This document shows, in pieces, positions 7,891 to 20,014 of a stretch of DNA of 64,000 nucleotides. The notes beneath the pieces are model-generated. The model was not told the DNA's origin and ran no database searches. It saw only the letters and a list, made by a program, of their open reading frames with translations. The DNA is from Actinospineispora eucalypti (GTDB lineage Bacteria; Actinomycetota; Actinomycetes; Mycobacteriales; Pseudonocardiaceae): contig JACHMT010000007.1 in the NCBI GenBank assembly GCA_014208095.1, forward strand, positions 372,001 to 436,000. Direction: 5' to 3'. Positions within the stretch are counted from its first letter, which is position 1. Each line of letters opens with the position of its first letter. Position numbers and translations under genes: made by a program.

Positions 7891-8145
7891 TTAGGGGCGG
7901 TAGGGGAGGCGGAGGTCGGGGGCGGGCGCGGCGGGGGTGGGGTCGGATTCCGGGGCGACGGGCAGGTCGTTCGCCTCGATGCAGCCGCCGACCAGCTCGT
8001 AGCCGCCGGGGCGGGCCTCGTAGTGCCCCGGGTCCGCGCAGCCGGCCCGCTGCACGGTGACCACCGCGATGGTCGCCATGGCGGCGGCCACGAGCAATGA
8101 GACCGCGACGGACCAACGGGTGTCGCCGATGCTCGGCCCCGCCAT
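7891..8145 (-). CDS. Small single-pass membrane protein
   Basis: A protein of 84 residues. After a short N-terminus (MAGPSIGDTRW) there is one membrane helix (SVAVSLLVAAAMATIAVVTV), then an outside part with two cysteines (GCADPGH..GGCIEAND) and a Pro/Ala-rich tail. ATG 8145 is preceded by a good GGAGG. It is divergent from ilvA and upstream of metB on the same strand, separated by the 22-bp repeats. I recognise no named family; the two exported cysteines may form a disulfide. Confidence 0.7.
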   Translation of the reverse strand: MAGPSIGDTRWSVAVSLLVAAAMATIAVVTVQRAGCADPGHYEARPGGYELVGGCIEANDLPVAPESDPTPAAPAPDLRLPYRP

Positions 8146-8220
8146 GCGTTCCTCCAGAAATCCCCCGGTTGCCTTCGAGGCTACTCGGTGGCCACCCGGC
8201 GCTAATGCGAGGATGCCCTC

Positions 8221-9423
8221 ATGGTGGATGTTTCCGACGTTCGCGCCGCCGCGAAGGTGCTGCACGGCGTAACCCGGCGCACCCCGATGGCCCATTCCCG
8301 CGCGCTGAGCGACGCGGTGGGCGGCCCGGTCACGCTCAAGTGCGAGAACCTGCAGCGCACCGGTTCGTTCAAGATCAGGGGCGCCTACGTGCGCATGCAC
8401 GGCCTGAGCGAGGGCGAACGGGCCGCCGGAGTGGTCGCGGCCAGCGCGGGCAACCACGCGCAGGGCGTGGCCCTGGGCGCCCGGCTGCTCGGCATGCCGG
8501 CTTCGGTGTTCATGCCGGTGCGCGCGGCGCTGCCCAAGGTGGCGGCCACCCGGGGCTACGGCGCCGAGGTACACCTGGTCGGCGCGGTGCTCGCGGAAAC
8601 CCTGGCCGCCGCCGACGAGTTCGCCGAACGGACCGGCGCGCGGCTGATCCACCCGTTCGACCACCCGGACGTGATCGCCGGCCAGGGCACGGTCGGCCTG
8701 GAGCTCCACGAGCAGTGCCCGGAGGCGCGCACCGTGCTGGTGCCCACCGGGGGCGGCGGCCTGCTGGCCGGCGTGGCGGCCGCGCTGGGCGAGCTTTCCC
8801 CGGCGACGCGGGTGATCGGCGTGCAGGCGGAGAACATGGCGGCCTGGCCGGGCTCGCTCGAGCAAGCCCGGCCGGTGACCATCGATGCCCGGTCCACCAT
8901 CGCCGACGGGATCGCGGTCGGCCGCCCCGGCGACGCCCCGTTCCGGGTGGTTCACCAGCGGGTCCAGGAGATCCTCACGGTCAGCGAGGACTCACTGTCC
9001 AAGGCGCTGCTGCACTGCCTGGAGCGGGCCAAGCTGGTGGTCGAGCCGGCCGGCGCGGCCGGGGTCGCCGCGCTGCTGGACGACCCCGAGCGGTTCGAGC
9101 CGCCGGTGGTGTGTGTGCTGTCCGGCGGCAACGTTGACCCGCTGCTGATGCTGCACGTGATCCAGCACGGCATGACCGCCGCCGGGCGCTACCTGAGTAC
9201 CCGGGTGCGGCTGGCCGACCAGCCGGGAGCGCTGGCCGAACTGCTCACCCTGATCGGCGAGCTCGGCTGCAATATCCTGGACGTGGAGCACACCCGCATC
9301 TCCGGCGCCCTCGCGCTCGGCGAGGTGGACGTGGCGCTGCGCATGGAAACCAGGGGTCCGCGGCACCGCATCGAGGTAATCGAGAAGCTCCGCGCCTCAG
9401 GTCACCAGGTCGAACCGGCTTAG
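8221..9423 (+). CDS. ilvA: Threonine ammonia-lyase (threonine dehydratase)
   Basis: A protein of 400 residues. The PLP-lysine lies in RTGSFKIRGAY (about residue 50). ASAGNHAQGVA and the phosphate loop PTGGGGLLAG are conserved. From about residue 320 (YLSTRVRLADQPGALAELLT) there is one ACT-like regulatory domain. It deaminates threonine to 2-oxobutanoate, the first step of isoleucine synthesis or of threonine breakdown. The single ACT domain fits a 400-residue TdcB/IlvA-hybrid type rather than the longer two-ACT enzyme, so biosynthetic versus catabolic use is open. Confidence 0.92.
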   Translation: MVDVSDVRAAAKVLHGVTRRTPMAHSRALSDAVGGPVTLKCENLQRTGSFKIRGAYVRMHGLSEGERAAGVVAASAGNHAQGVALGARLLGMPASVFMPVRAALPKVAATRGYGAEVHLVGAVLAETLAAADEFAERTGARLIHPFDHPDVIAGQGTVGLELHEQCPEARTVLVPTGGGGLLAGVAAALGELSPATRVIGVQAENMAAWPGSLEQARPVTIDARSTIADGIAVGRPGDAPFRVVHQRVQEILTVSEDSLSKALLHCLERAKLVVEPAGAAGVAALLDDPERFEPPVVCVLSGGNVDPLLMLHVIQHGMTAAGRYLSTRVRLADQPGALAELLTLIGELGCNILDVEHTRISGALALGEVDVALRMETRGPRHRIEVIEKLRASGHQVEPA

Positions 9424-9433
9424 CCCGGCGCCC

Positions 9434-9512
9434 AGGCGAACGCTGGCGGCATTCTCCCTCGCTTGCGTGCCGCGGCACGCGGCGCTCGGTGCGGCCTTGC
9501 CAGCCTTCGCCT
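9434..9512. terminator. Bidirectional hairpin between convergent ilvA and greA
   Basis: Outer arms at 9434-9447 and 9499-9512 (AGGCGAACGCTGGC and its near-complement, 13 of 14) enclose a perfect 16-bp palindrome at 9465-9480 (GCGTGCCGCGGCACGC). There is no T-run on either side. Confidence 0.65.
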
Positions 9513-9524
9513 GGCCTGCCGGGC

Positions 9525-10019
9525 CTAGCCCCGGAACGGCTCCGCGCCTTCGAGAGTCACCTTCATGGTGCTGCCGTCGGGGAGCTGGTACTGGCGGGTC
9601 TCGCCGACCTTGGCCCCCAGGATGGCGGCGCCCAGCGGGGAGTTCGGCGAGTAGACCTCCAGGTCGCCGTGGCGGCCCTCTTCCCGGGAGCCGAGCAGGA
9701 AGGTCTCGGTCTCGTCGTCATCGTCGTAACGGACGGTGAGGACCATGCCGGGCTGCGCGACGTCGCTCTCCTTGGGCGCCTGACCCACCTTGGCGGTGCG
9801 CAGCAGCTCCTGCAGCTGGCGGATCCGGGCCTCCTGCTGGCCCTGCTCCTCGCGCGCGGCGTGGTAGCCACCGTTCTCCTTGAGGTCGCCCTCTTCGCGC
9901 CGCGCGTTGATCTCTGCCGCGATGACCGGCCGATTTGCGATCAGCTCATCCAGTTCGTGCTTGAGCCGGTCGTAGGCATCCTGGGTCAACCAGGTCACCT
10001 GAATCTCGGTCACGGTCAT
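9525..10019 (-). CDS. greA: Transcript cleavage factor GreA
   Basis: A protein of 164 residues, the same length as Rv1080c. The N-terminal coiled coil (WLTQDAYDRLKHELDELIAN..) carries the acidic tip REEGDLKENGGYHAAREEQ, which reaches into the RNA polymerase secondary channel. The C-terminal FKBP-like domain has VYSPNSPLGAAILGAKVGE. It rescues backtracked polymerase. ATG 10019 has GGAGGAGT upstream. It is divergent from mca and convergent with ilvA. Confidence 0.96.
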   Translation of the reverse strand: MTVTEIQVTWLTQDAYDRLKHELDELIANRPVIAAEINARREEGDLKENGGYHAAREEQGQQEARIRQLQELLRTAKVGQAPKESDVAQPGMVLTVRYDDDDETETFLLGSREEGRHGDLEVYSPNSPLGAAILGAKVGETRQYQLPDGSTMKVTLEGAEPFRG

Positions 10020-10377
10020 CACTCCTCCAGCCTTCCGGACTAGCGTTCTGCAGTCGGTCCAACCAACCGGGCCGTCCGCCCCAGGGCCAGAAGCCCTGAG
10101 AAGTAAAAACACGACCCGCCACCGGGCCGTGCGGTCGATACGGTAACACGCAGACGAACCGCTCGGCGCAGTCTTTCGACGAACGGTCGACCTCCCGGAG
10201 AAGTTCCCGCATCTCGTAATGATGCTGGTCGTTGGTACGCCGCACGCCTCAGGTGATCTTCCCACCCGTCACAGTCGAACCATCGGGAAGAATCCGCGAC
10301 GGCCGGTCGTTCGGACTTGTCGGTGGGGACGGGACAATAGGACTCGGCACCCCGGGTTTTCAGACGAGGAAGGCAAC
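10020..10377. other. Divergent promoter region between greA and mca
   Basis: This stretch of 358 bases contains no convincing gene. M. tuberculosis has a small membrane gene (Rv1081c) at the equivalent place; no counterpart is visible. It should hold the promoters of greA and mca. Confidence 0.6.
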
Positions 10378-11259
10378 ATGGCCGAGGCCCTACGCATGAT
10401 GACTGTGCACGCGCACCCCGACGACGAGTCGAGCAAGGGCGCGGCGACCTGCGCCCGCTACGTCGCGGAGGGTAACCAGGTCATGGTCGTGACCTGCACC
10501 GGAGGCGAGCGCGGCAGCGTGCTGAACCCGGCCATGGACCGGCCGGACGTGCTGTCCAACATGACCGAGATCCGGCGCGCCGAGATGGCCGAGGCCGCCC
10601 GTCTGCTCGGCGTGGAGCACCGCTGGCTGGGCTTCGTGGACTCCGGGCTGCCCGAGGGCGACCCGAAGCCGCCGCTGCCCGAGGACTGCTTCGCCGTCGG
10701 TGACCTGGGGGAACAGACCGGAGAGCTGGTCAAGCTGATCCGCGAGTTCCGGCCGCACGTGCTGGTCACCTACGACGAGAACGGTGGCTACCCGCACCCC
10801 GACCACATCCGCTGCCACGAGATCTCGGTGGCCGCGTTCGACGCGGCGGGCGACCCGGACCGGTACCCGGGCGTCGGCGAGCCGTGGCAGCCGCTGAAGC
10901 TGTACTACTCGCACGGCTTCTCCAGGGCGCGCGTGCTGACCTTCCACAACGCTATGCTGGAGGCCGGGCTGGAGTCGCCGTACACCGAGTGGATCAAGAA
11001 CTGGGAGAAGGGCGCGCCGGATGCGGGCGACCGGGTGACCACCAAGGTGGAGTGCGCGGAGTACTTCCCGGTGCGGGACGCAGCGCTCAAGGCGCACGCG
11101 ACCCAGATCGACCCGAACCACCGGTGGTTCGCGGTTCCCATGGAGATGCAGCAGCGGTTGTGGCCGACCGAGGACTACGAGCTGGTGCGCTCGCTGGTCG
11201 GCGAGGCCACCCCGGAGGACGACCTGTTCGCCGGCGTACGGGAGCGGGTAAACGCATGA
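10378..11259 (+). CDS. mca: Mycothiol S-conjugate amidase
   Basis: A protein of 293 residues of the LmbE/PIG-L zinc deacetylase fold. The metal-binding AHPDDE motif is near residue 14 (VHAHPDDESSKGAATCARY). TGGERGSVLNPAMD, the substrate-pocket YDENGGYPHPDH with the third metal His, and the C-terminal HATQIDPNHRWF are diagnostic of Mca rather than MshB. It cleaves mycothiol-xenobiotic adducts, releasing mercapturic acids for export. ATG 10378 follows AGGAAGG. It starts an operon with a membrane protein and a DUF255 protein, as in Rv1082-Rv1084. Confidence 0.96.
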   Translation: MAEALRMMTVHAHPDDESSKGAATCARYVAEGNQVMVVTCTGGERGSVLNPAMDRPDVLSNMTEIRRAEMAEAARLLGVEHRWLGFVDSGLPEGDPKPPLPEDCFAVGDLGEQTGELVKLIREFRPHVLVTYDENGGYPHPDHIRCHEISVAAFDAAGDPDRYPGVGEPWQPLKLYYSHGFSRARVLTFHNAMLEAGLESPYTEWIKNWEKGAPDAGDRVTTKVECAEYFPVRDAALKAHATQIDPNHRWFAVPMEMQQRLWPTEDYELVRSLVGEATPEDDLFAGVRERVNA

Positions 11260-11483
11260 ATCACCTGATCGTGTGGCTGGCCCAGGATCCGCCGGCGCCC
11301 CCGCAGGGGCCGGAGTTCGGCGGCTCCTCGCCCGTCGGGCTGGTCGTCATCCTGGCGCTGGCGGTGGCCCTGGTGTTCCTCATCCGGTCGATGAACAAAC
11401 ACCTGCGCAAGATCCCGGCCTCGTTCGACGAGCAGCCCTCGGAATCCACCCGGTCGGGCGAAGCGAAGGACCAAAAAGACTAG
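11256..11483 (+). CDS. Small membrane protein (Rv1083-like)
   Basis: A protein of 75 residues. One membrane helix, PVGLVVILALAVALVFLIRS (about residues 26-45), is followed by a basic NKHLRKIPASF segment and a polar tail. Its ATG overlaps the mca stop in ATGA, so translation is coupled. The same gene sits at this place in the mycobacterial mca operon. The role is unknown. Confidence 0.85.
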   Translation: MNHLIVWLAQDPPAPPQGPEFGGSSPVGLVVILALAVALVFLIRSMNKHLRKIPASFDEQPSESTRSGEAKDQKD

Positions 11484-11493
11484 CCTCGCGAGC

Positions 11494-13521
<2,028 letters not shown>

Positions 13522-13582
13522 GCGACGCCGCGAGCACTTGTCGCTACCCGGCAGTAGGGTTGTCTTTGACAACCGTGTCTAC

Positions 13583-13743
13583 GAGCCTGTCGGTGGACTC
13601 CCGTCGGATGCGGACGGTGGTCAGCGTGGTGGCTGGCAAGGCGGAGGAGGGAGCCATAGCGGAGCTATGGTGACCGACGACAACGCCGCCAGGCGCCGCG
13701 CTGGCGCCGTTCCGCGCCGACAGCGGAGTTCGCCGACAGGCTC
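13583..13743. repeat. 161-bp long-hairpin repeat element, copy 1
   Basis: This intergenic element has ends GAGCCTGTCGG and CCGACAGGCTC. Nearly the whole length is an imperfect palindrome, with arms of about 75 nt and many G-U pairs, capped by CATAGC-GGA-GCTATG. A second copy of exactly the same length is at 48879-49039. It lies between the DUF255 gene and fadA, ending about 3 bases before the fadA ribosome binding site. Confidence 0.9.
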
Positions 13744-13757
13744 TTCAAGGAGGCGTC

Positions 13758-14984
13758 ATGCCCGAAGCCGTGATCGTCGCCGCCGCCCGGTCCCCGATCG
13801 GACGCGCGTTCAAGGGCTCGCTGGTGGACATCCGGCCGGACGATCTGACCGCGCAGCTGGTGCGCGCCGCGCTGGACCAGGTACCCGAGCTGGACCCGAG
13901 CCGGGTGGAGGACCTGATCCTGGGCTGCGGCCTGCCCGGCGGTGAGTCCGGGTTCAACATGGGCCGCGCGGTCGCCGTGCTGCTCGGCTACGACAAGCTG
14001 CCCGGCACCACCATCACCCGCTACTGCTCCTCCTCCCTGCAGACCACCCGGATGGCCATGCACGCGATCCGGGCCGGCGAGGGCCACGCGTTCATCTCGG
14101 CCGGCGTGGAGACCGTGTCCCGGTTCACCAAGGGCAACTCCGACTCGCTGCCGGACACGCACAACCCGCTGTTCGCGGACGCCGAGGCGCGCAGCCAGAA
14201 GCTCACCGAGGGCGGCGTCGACCAGTGGCTCGACCCGCGCGAGAGCGACCAGCTGCCCGACGTGTACATCGCGATGGGCCAGACCGCGGAGAACGTGGCC
14301 CGCTACTCCGGCGTGAGCCGCGAGGACATGGACCACTTCGGCGTCCGCTCGCAGAACCTGGCTGAGAAGGCCATCGCCAACGGCTTCTTCGCCCGGGAGA
14401 TCACCCCGGTCACCCTGCCGGACGGCCGGGTGGTGGCCCAGGACGACGGCCCGCGCGCCGGCGTCACCTACGAAGCGGTGTCCGGGCTCAAGCCCGTGTT
14501 CCGGCCGGACGGGCGGATCACCGCCGGCAACTGCTGCCCGCTCAACGACGGCGCCGCCGCACTGGTGGTGACCTCGGACACGCTGGCCGCCGAGCTGGGC
14601 ATCACGCCGCTGGCCCGGGTGGTCGCCACCGGGGTGTCCGGCCTGTCCCCGGAGATCATGGGGCTGGGACCGATCGAGGCCTCCCGGCAGGCGCTGGCCC
14701 GCGCCGGCATGACCATCGACGACATCGACCTGGTGGAGATCAACGAGGCGTTCGCCGCCCAGGTGATCCCGTCCGCCCGCGAGCTGGGCATCGACCCGTT
14801 CGGCGACAAGCTGAACGTGAACGGCGGCGCCATCGCCCTGGGCCACCCGTTCGGCATGACCGGCGCACGCATCACCAACACCCTGATCAACGGCCTGCGC
14901 ACCCACGACAAGAGCATCGGCCTGGAAACCATGTGCGTCGGCGGCGGCCAAGGCATGGCCATGATCCTCGAGCGGCTCAGCTAG
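13758..14984 (+). CDS. fadA: Acetyl-CoA C-acyltransferase (thiolase)
   Basis: A protein of 408 residues. The acyl-accepting Cys is in TRYCSSSLQT (about residue 92), the His in NGGAIALGHPFGMTGAR (about residue 360), and the second Cys in ETMCVGGGQGMA. EINEAFAAQ is the typical thiolase-II loop. It performs the final thiolytic step of fatty-acid beta-oxidation. AAGGAGG precedes ATG 13758. It lies in the same neighbourhood as Rv1074c (fadA3). Confidence 0.94.
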   Translation: MPEAVIVAAARSPIGRAFKGSLVDIRPDDLTAQLVRAALDQVPELDPSRVEDLILGCGLPGGESGFNMGRAVAVLLGYDKLPGTTITRYCSSSLQTTRMAMHAIRAGEGHAFISAGVETVSRFTKGNSDSLPDTHNPLFADAEARSQKLTEGGVDQWLDPRESDQLPDVYIAMGQTAENVARYSGVSREDMDHFGVRSQNLAEKAIANGFFAREITPVTLPDGRVVAQDDGPRAGVTYEAVSGLKPVFRPDGRITAGNCCPLNDGAAALVVTSDTLAAELGITPLARVVATGVSGLSPEIMGLGPIEASRQALARAGMTIDDIDLVEINEAFAAQVIPSARELGIDPFGDKLNVNGGAIALGHPFGMTGARITNTLINGLRTHDKSIGLETMCVGGGQGMAMILERLS

Positions 14985-15028
14985 GCGGGTAAGTCCGCCC
15001 GGCGGGATGGTGTGGCGCCCAAAATACG

Positions 15029-15068
15029 GACGCCGGGGGCGCCTCGGTGAGGAGGCACCCCCGGCGTC
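15029..15068. terminator. Strong hairpin between convergent genes
   Basis: Two 17-nt arms (GACGCCGGGGGCGCCTC and its complement with one mismatch) flank a 6-nt loop. There is no T-run. It separates fadA (plus) from the Bax1-I gene (minus). Confidence 0.75.
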
Positions 15069-15132
15069 GCCGACCGGGGAGGGGGGACCCGGCGGTCTCC
15101 ACCCACGCGGCCACTGTCCGGCCGCGAGGAAG

Positions 15133-15942
15133 TTAGTCCCCGCGCAGGTAACTGATCAGGCGCAGGATCTCGATGTACAGCCACACCAGGGTAGTCATCA
15201 AGCCGAACGCGATGTACCAGGCGTACTTGGCCGGCACGCCGGCCCGGATGGCCTGATCGGCCTGGTCGAAGTCGAGCAGCAGGCTGAACGCGGCCACACC
15301 GATCACGACCAGGCTGAAGATGATCGCCAGCGGGCCGCCGTCACGCAGCCCCAGGTTGGCGCCGAACAGGCTGGCGACGAAGTTCGCCAGCATCAGCACC
15401 AACACGCCGACCATGGCGCCCATCAGCCACTTGGTGAACTTGGGCGTGACCTTCACCGCGCCGGTCTTGTAGACCACCAGCATGCCGACGAACACGCCGG
15501 CGGTGCCGATGACGGCCTGCGTCCCAATTCCGGGATACAGCCTCTCCGTCAGGCCGGTGATACCGCCGAGCGCCACGCCCATGGCCGCGGAGTAGGTGAG
15601 CACGAGCGCCTTGTTGGAGCTCTGCTTGAAGATGACGATCAGCGAGATGACGAAACCGACGATGAACGCCGGAAGGACCACCCAGGCGAAGGACGGCCCG
15701 GCAAGCGCGGTGAGCACACCCGCGATCAGCGCCACGGCGGCGGTGATGGCGGTCTTGGTCACTACGTCGTCGACGGTGATGGGCCGCTCGGTGGGCGGGG
15801 CGCCCTCCAGGCCGGCGGGGCTGGACATCTGCCGGTAAGCGGCCGTGGCTCCGGCCGCGCCGCCAAGTCGGTCGTCGAATCCGGCGTATCCACCCTGCCC
15901 CCCAGGCAGGTTGCGGAACGCCGGGTTGCTGCTGGTGCGCAC
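15133..15942 (-). CDS. Bax inhibitor-1/YccA family membrane protein
   Basis: A protein of 269 residues. A polar, glycine-rich N-terminal tail (MRTSSNPAFRNLPGGQGGYA) is followed by seven membrane helices from about residue 65. The ITGLTERLYPGIGTQAVIGT and LLLDFDQADQAIRAGVPAKY segments carry acidic residues typical of the pH-sensitive Bax1-I calcium-leak fold. Actinobacterial members are widespread and of unknown role. It is monocistronic between hairpins. Confidence 0.88.
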   Translation of the reverse strand: MRTSSNPAFRNLPGGQGGYAGFDDRLGGAAGATAAYRQMSSPAGLEGAPPTERPITVDDVVTKTAITAAVALIAGVLTALAGPSFAWVVLPAFIVGFVISLIVIFKQSSNKALVLTYSAAMGVALGGITGLTERLYPGIGTQAVIGTAGVFVGMLVVYKTGAVKVTPKFTKWLMGAMVGVLVLMLANFVASLFGANLGLRDGGPLAIIFSLVVIGVAAFSLLLDFDQADQAIRAGVPAKYAWYIAFGLMTTLVWLYIEILRLISYLRGD

Positions 15943-16061
15943 CGTAGGTCCTCCTCAGGCACCCAAGTTTTATCCCGGGGCCGTTGGTGTCCGATCACGG
16001 CCCTCACCCTTCACAACGCACCGGGTGGTTCTCAGGTTCCCTGGTTACCGGAATGTGTTTC

Positions 16062-17027
16062 TCAGGCAACCTCGGCGTGGTGCGTGGCGTCGAGCACAGT
16101 GCCGAGCTCCGCCGGCGACGCGTTGCCACCGGTGACAACCACTCCCACTCGCCGTCCGGCCAACCGGGAGCGCAGCGCCAGCAGGCCGGCCAGGGAGGCC
16201 GCGCCGGCGCCTTCGGCCAGTGTATGCGCGTGGGTGAGCAGCAGCAGCTGAGCGGCGCGCACCTGCTCGTCGGAAACCAGCACGAAGTCGTCGAGGCCGC
16301 CGCGCAGCACGGCCTGGGTGGTGGCGTAGCCGGCGCCGATGGCCAGGCCCTCGATGGTGGTCCGGTTCGGCCGCTCCACCAGTGAGCCGGAACGCCACGA
16401 GTCGTGCGCGGCCGGCGAGGAGGACGCCTGCACGCCGATCACCCGGCAGTTCGGCGCGACCGCCGCCGCGACCAGGCAGGCGGCCGCCGCGCCGCTGCCG
16501 CCGCCCACCGGCACCAGCAGGTACTCCAGGTCCGGCGAAGCGGTCAGCAGCTCCAGGTAGAGGGTGCCCACCCCGGCGATCAGCGCCGGCTCGTCGGCGG
16601 GGTGCACGAACCGCGCGCCGTCCCGGGCCGCCAGGGCGCGGGCGTGCGCGCCGGCCTGCTCCATGCAGGTTCCGTGCAGCACCACCTCGGCGCCCCACGC
16701 CCGCAGCGCGCGCACCTTGGTCGGGTTGGCCGGCTCGGGCAGCACGATCCGGCAGCGCGCGCCGAAACGGCGGGCGGCGAAGGCCAGCGACTGGCCGTGG
16801 TTCCCGGTGGACGCGGAAACCACGTCACAGCCCAGACCGGACAGCAGGTTCAACCCGCCGCGCACCTTGAACGCGCCGGTGGGCTGCACCTCCTCGTGCT
16901 TGAGCACCACCCGGGCGCCGGTGACCTCGTCCAGCGCCGGCGCGGCCCAGGCCGGCGTCGGCTGGAGGTGGTCGGTGAGCACGGCGGCGGCGTTGCGCAC
17001 CGCCGCGAGGTCAACCCCGATGTCCAT
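16062..17027 (-). CDS. PLP-dependent serine/threonine dehydratase-like lyase
   Basis: A protein of 321 residues of fold-type II. The PLP-lysine is in PTGAFKVRGGLNL, and ASTGNHGQSLA and the phosphate loop PVGGGSGAAA follow. It lacks an ACT domain. It resembles the L-threonine/L-serine dehydratase or hydroxyaspartate dehydratase group; the substrate is not clear. ATG 17027 leaves a 75-bp divergent promoter shared with a LysR gene, which is the usual arrangement for a regulator controlling an adjacent amino-acid catabolic enzyme. Confidence 0.83.
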   Translation of the reverse strand: MDIGVDLAAVRNAAAVLTDHLQPTPAWAAPALDEVTGARVVLKHEEVQPTGAFKVRGGLNLLSGLGCDVVSASTGNHGQSLAFAARRFGARCRIVLPEPANPTKVRALRAWGAEVVLHGTCMEQAGAHARALAARDGARFVHPADEPALIAGVGTLYLELLTASPDLEYLLVPVGGGSGAAAACLVAAAVAPNCRVIGVQASSSPAAHDSWRSGSLVERPNRTTIEGLAIGAGYATTQAVLRGGLDDFVLVSDEQVRAAQLLLLTHAHTLAEGAGAASLAGLLALRSRLAGRRVGVVVTGGNASPAELGTVLDATHHAEVA

Positions 17028-17102
17028 GGTTCCCAGGGTGGCGGCGATCGTCCCATCAATCCAGTGCCACTTTTCTAGCTGTTTCATAGATAGCATCGAT
17101 AT
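17028..17102. promoter_or_regulatory. Divergent promoter between PLP lyase and LysR gene
   Basis: An AT-richer stretch at about 17074-17102 includes an imperfect dyad, ATAGATAGCATCGATAT, that could be a LysR operator (ATAGAT and ATCGAT half-sites). This is inference from position and symmetry. Confidence 0.4.
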
Positions 17103-17952
17103 GTGCTGAACCTGACCAGGCTCCAGGTGCTCGCCGCGGTCGCCGAGCACGGCTCGATCACCGCCGCCGCCGCCGCGCTGCACTACGCCCAGCCCTCGGT
17201 GAGCCACCACCTGGCCCGGTTGGAGGCCGAGACCGGCGCGGTGCTCGTCCAGCGGGTCGGCCGGGGCGTGCGGCTGACCGAGGCCGGGCGGCTGCTCGCC
17301 GCGCGGGCCGGGGAGATCCTCGGCCGGGTCCAGGCGGCCGGCGACGAGCTGGCCGCGCACACCGGGCTGCGCGCCGGCCGGGTGCGGCTGGCCGCCTTCC
17401 CCTCCGCCCTCGGCACCCTGGTGCCGACCGCCGCCGCGCGGCTGCGCGCCGCGCACCCCGAGCTGGGCGTCGAGCTGTCCGAGGTGGAGCCGCCGGAGGC
17501 GCTGGAGCTGTTGCGCGCCGGAGCGGTGGACGCCGCCGTGATCTTCCGCTACGCCACCGAGCCCGACCAGGAGGACCTCCGGCTGGACCGCCTGGACGAC
17601 GAGCCGGTGCACCTGGTCGGGCCGACCGGCGCGGACTGGCCGGCCGAGCTGGCCGAGCACGCCGAGGCCGACTGGATCGCCGGCTGCGAGCGCTGCCGCA
17701 ACCACCTGGTCCAGCTGTGCGCGGACGCCGGGTTCACCCCGCGCATCCGGTTCACCACCGACGACTACGTCGCGGCGCAGGCACTGGTCGCCGCCGGGCT
17801 GGGGGTGACCGTGCTGCCCGACCTGGCGCTGCGCGCCTACCGGCGCCCCGGGGTGCGCACCCGCGAGCTGCCCGGGGCGCGCCGGCAGATCATGCTCGCC
17901 CGCTACGGACGGCCGCCGGACCCGCCGGCGGTGCGGGCCCTGGCGGCGGCGC

Positions 17953-19017
<1,065 letters not shown>

Positions 19018-19098
19018 GCCCCCAGGCTGCGCCGCCCGGCGAAGATCGGTAAGGGAAGGCTTTTCCTGGGATTGCGGGTCCTACGTAGTCTGGAGTTC

Positions 19099-19941
19099 GT
19101 GGAGACCCGGGAGCTCGGCGCATTCCTGCGTACCCGACGGGAGCGGCTCGCGCCGAGCGAGGAGCACGGGCGCCGGCGGGCCCGCCGCACCCCGGGGCTG
19201 CGCCGCGAGGAGGTCGCCGAGCTGGCCGGGGTGAGCGTGGACTACGTGGTCCGGCTGGAGCAGGGCCGGGGCCTGCGCCCCTCCCCGGAGGTGCTCGAGG
19301 CGCTGGCCAGGGCGTTGCGCCTGACCGAGGACGAGCGCGCCTACCTGTTCGCCCTGGCCGAGCAGCGCCCGGCGCACCCGCCCCGGCGCGCCGGCCGCGC
19401 GCCGGAGTCGCTGGCCAAGCTGGTGAACGACCTTTCCCCGCTGCCCTGCATGCTGGTGGACCACCGGTTCGACATCCTGGCCTGGAACCCGGAGATGGCC
19501 GGACTGTTGATGCTGGACCTGGCCGAGGTGCCGGCGTCGCGGCGCAACACCATGTGGCTATGCATGCTCGAACCCGGGCTGCGCGAGTTCTACATGGACC
19601 GCGAGCGGATCGTCCGGGAGGGCATCGCCGACCTGCGCGCGGCCTGGGCCAGCTACCCGGACGACCGGTCCCTGGGCTCGCTGATCGAGGAGCTGACCAC
19701 GAGCAGCGCGGAGTTCGCCCGGCTGTGGGACCGCCGGGACGTGAAAGTGAACGGCCGGGGGCGCAAGCGGTTGCGCCACACCGTGGTCGGCCCGCTGACC
19801 GTGGACTACGAGGTCCTCGCCCCGCTGCAGGACCTGGACCAGCGACTGGTCATCTACCGCGCCGCCGACCCGGCCTCCCGGATTGCTTTGGACGAGATCG
19901 CCCGCACAGCCCGCCGCCCCCTCGAGCTGACGGCTCCGTAA
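19099..19941 (+). CDS. XRE/MmyB-type transcriptional regulator
   Basis: A protein of 280 residues. The N-terminal helix-turn-helix (RRTPGLRREEVAELAGVSVD, then YVVRLEQGR) is typical of the MmyB family. The C-terminal PAS-like MLTR ligand-binding domain begins SPLPCMLVDHRFDILAWNPE. Family members sense fatty-acid-like ligands and often regulate an adjacent divergent oxidoreductase, which fits the aldo/keto reductase 81 bp away. TGGAG lies just upstream of GTG 19099. Confidence 0.9.
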   Translation: METRELGAFLRTRRERLAPSEEHGRRRARRTPGLRREEVAELAGVSVDYVVRLEQGRGLRPSPEVLEALARALRLTEDERAYLFALAEQRPAHPPRRAGRAPESLAKLVNDLSPLPCMLVDHRFDILAWNPEMAGLLMLDLAEVPASRRNTMWLCMLEPGLREFYMDRERIVREGIADLRAAWASYPDDRSLGSLIEELTTSSAEFARLWDRRDVKVNGRGRKRLRHTVVGPLTVDYEVLAPLQDLDQRLVIYRAADPASRIALDEIARTARRPLELTAP

Positions 19942-20014
19942 CCGTTGCGTCCCGGCCGATGCCGGTTCTAAAGATTCGCTTGGACGGGCGCGGCGAGGTG
20001 TTCCTGAGACTCGA

